This document shows positions 5,930 through 6,807 of a stretch of DNA of 6,807 nucleotides, piece after piece (position 1 is the stretch's first letter; each line of letters begins with the position of its first letter). The notes beneath the pieces are model-generated. The model was not told the origin of the DNA, ran no database searches, and saw nothing but the letters and a program-made list of their open reading frames with translations. The translations under genes and the position numbers were made by a program. This DNA comes from Lachnospiraceae bacterium. GTDB taxonomy: Bacteria > Bacillota > Clostridia > Lachnospirales > Lachnospiraceae. The stretch covers positions 1 through 6,807 of the forward strand of contig CAADSM010000017.1 of assembly GCA_900751785.1 (NCBI GenBank). The letters are read 5' to 3'.

Positions 5930-5964
5930 AATGTTATGATATGTTTTTGTCAATATTCTATCAT
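5915..5964. repeat. 9-bp direct repeats flanking the toxin-antitoxin promoter
   Basis: TTCTATCAT occurs at 5915-5923 and again at 5956-5964, a period of 41 bases, one copy just downstream of the -10 box and one just upstream of the -35 box. The outer copy reaches the first base of the thrE2 stop codon. Paired copies bracketing a promoter fit cooperative repressor binding, though the sequence is AT-rich and chance cannot be excluded. Confidence 0.4.
5925..5953 (-). promoter_or_regulatory. Consensus sigma-A promoter of the toxin-antitoxin module
   Basis: On the minus strand TTGACA (5948-5953) and TATAAT (5925-5930) both match the consensus perfectly and are separated by the ideal 17 bases. The start of transcription should be near 5918, about 45 bases before the toxin's TTG. 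A promoter this strong usually needs tight repression, which fits the inverted and direct repeats around it. It is also the last clear promoter before the cobalamin genes. Confidence 0.88.
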
Positions 5965-6416
5965 TACCTTGCTTCATCCGCCTTATTTTTCCCCCGTATC
6001 CGTATCCTGAATACCGCATCGACAATAAATATCGCCAGGGCGATCACCCCCGCGATCTCCAGCGTCTGCATCAGATAATAGGAGGACTGCGCACGGTCAT
6101 CTGCGATAATATAATAGACCGTCCGGTACATTCCTGCACCGGGCACGGTAGGCAGGATCCCCGCGATCAGGAACACCGTGACAGGCGCCTTGAAGATCCG
6201 CGCAAAAATATGGGCCAGCAGGGCGATCACAAGCGCCGAAAGAAAACTGGCGGGCACTGCATCCAGCCCATTCTGCATACTGAAAAAGTAAACCCAGCCT
6301 CCGCATGCCCCGGCAAATCCCGCCTGCAGGATATATTTCCGCGGAGTTTCTACCAGGACGGCGAATCCGCTGACCGCCAGAAAACAGCCTGCCGTCACCA
6401 GGATCAGCTCCATCAT
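5964..6416 (-). CDS. Threonine/serine exporter, ThrE2 (DUF3815) subunit
   Basis: This is an integral membrane protein of 150 residues and the smaller half of a split ThrE-type amino-acid exporter. It is strongly hydrophobic, with about four to five membrane segments (roughly 4-22, 30-46, 57-74, 79-95 and 120-138). The family signature is FLIAGILPTVPGAGMYRTVYY, read from residue 80, with the VPG motif shared with the larger ThrE half. It ends in a basic tail (RIRIRGKNKADEAR), expected to face the cytoplasm. The start is the ATG at 6416, overlapping the upstream stop as ATGA and preceded by GGGAGGTGG about 6 bases away; ATG 6413 is equally possible. The overlap implies translational coupling and a 1:1 partner. 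No terminator separates it from the toxin-antitoxin promoter, whose -35 box begins only 10 bases after the stop. Confidence 0.9.
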   Translation of the reverse strand: MMELILVTAGCFLAVSGFAVLVETPRKYILQAGFAGACGGWVYFFSMQNGLDAVPASFLSALVIALLAHIFARIFKAPVTVFLIAGILPTVPGAGMYRTVYYIIADDRAQSSYYLMQTLEIAGVIALAIFIVDAVFRIRIRGKNKADEAR

Positions 6417-6807
6417 AACAGACCACCTCCCTGCCAGAAACTCCCGGTCAGCGCGATCCCTGCGCCTGCCCCGATGGCAACAGCCGCCGCGGTCACAAAC
6501 GCCTCCAGGGCTCTTGCGCCGCCCGATATATAGTCGCCGCGCAGCGTGTCCCGTATGGCGTTCGTGATCGCCACACCGGGCACGAGCGGCATGATGCCGC
6601 TGATGATGACCGTATCCATATTGATATGCGGATCCACCAGCTTGAGCAGGACCGCTGCCACGGCGATGCCCGCCGAACAGATCATATTCAATATGAATGC
6701 GCCGGTCCGCACCCTTTTGCCGATCGTCATAAGGACCGCCAGGACGATCCCGACGGCCGCGGCGGCGGCTGGCTCCCCGGTCCCCCCCCCCCAACACGGG
6801 GGGGAAC
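6413..6807 (-). CDS. Threonine/serine exporter, ThrE (DUF1212) subunit, 5' end missing
   Basis: These are the C-terminal 120 or so residues of the larger half of a split ThrE-type exporter, an inner-membrane permease thought to export threonine and serine. The visible part holds several membrane segments, beginning at AAAAAVGIVLAVL, and the family signature IISGIMPLVPGVAITNAIRD followed by TLRGDYISGGA. It ends in GSFWQGGGLL with TGA at 6415-6413, overlapping the partner gene. The frame stays open to the window edge, but the part beyond about 6779 consists of C and G runs and translates to glycine-rich nonsense, so the real 5' end is absent. The N-terminal cytoplasmic domain of the family is not in the window. 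Confidence 0.88.
   Translation of the reverse strand, partial: SPPCWGGGTGEPAAAAAVGIVLAVLMTIGKRVRTGAFILNMICSAGIAVAAVLLKLVDPHINMDTVIISGIMPLVPGVAITNAIRDTLRGDYISGGARALEAFVTAAAVAIGAGAGIALTGSFWQGGGLL
6779..6807. other. Low-complexity C and G runs at the right end, probable artefact
   Basis: About eleven C, then AACAC, then seven G occur at the very end and interrupt the ThrE reading frame with glycine-rich translation. The run is the counterpart of the one at the left end. Confidence 0.7.

Noticed and set aside
4397..5999. CCCGTAT near both edges of the AT-rich island (4397-4403 and 5993-5999) as a target duplication or attachment site
   Set aside because: Seven bases shared within two windows of about 50 bases is plausible by chance, and there is no integrase or transposase in the window.
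6417..6797. N-terminal extension of the ThrE2 frame far upstream of ATG 6416
   Set aside because: It is the other frame of the ThrE gene; the peptide is Arg/Gly-rich nonsense, while ThrE2 has a good ribosome binding site and an ATGA overlap at 6416.

Overview
The window looks like a fragment of a Clostridia (Bacillota) chromosome, most likely Lachnospiraceae-like. The reasons are Shine-Dalgarno sites close to AGGAGG before most genes, consensus sigma-A promoters, an anaerobic-type cobalamin gene set (CbiC, precorrin-2 dehydrogenase, CobU), a fermentative L-lactate dehydrogenase and the split two-protein ThrE exporter. This assignment is inference from gene content. Every gene I can support is on the minus strand, so transcription runs from high to low coordinates. 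Both ends of the sequence are short C/G homopolymer runs that look like assembly artefacts, and both terminal genes are cut there.

Layout in the direction of transcription. (1) 6807-5964: the 3' part of a ThrE-domain membrane protein, then its partner ThrE2-type protein, overlapping by ATGA; together they form a split threonine/serine exporter. (2) 5964-4414: a visibly AT-rich toxin-antitoxin module with its own perfect-consensus promoter. It has an MqsR-like toxin, whose reading frame is broken at a run of six A, and an antitoxin that joins an MqsA-type zinc finger and HTH to a Panacea (SocA/DUF4065) domain. (3) 4382-2231: three GC-richer cobalamin genes: a double CobU-like protein, precorrin-8X methylmutase CbiC, and a short precorrin-2 dehydrogenase. 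No promoter, riboswitch or terminator is evident between the antitoxin and these genes, so transcripts from the toxin-antitoxin promoter may run into them. (4) 2200-1063: L-lactate dehydrogenase with its own promoter, a perfect 10-bp-arm palindrome just downstream of the predicted transcription start, and a strong intrinsic terminator. (5) 941-1: the N-terminal three quarters or more of a GT4-family glycosyltransferase.

The most notable points are the in-frame fusion of two CobU-like units with a complete ribosome binding site and ATG still present at the junction, the frame-disrupted MqsR-like toxin beside an intact antitoxin, and the placement of this AT-rich module directly ahead of the cobalamin genes. 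No stretch above about 300 bases lacks a gene. The longest gaps are 942-1160 (terminator plus leader of the glycosyltransferase), 2103-2230 (ldh promoter region) and about 90 bases upstream of the toxin (its promoter). I saw no tRNA, rRNA, CRISPR array, insertion sequence or riboswitch.
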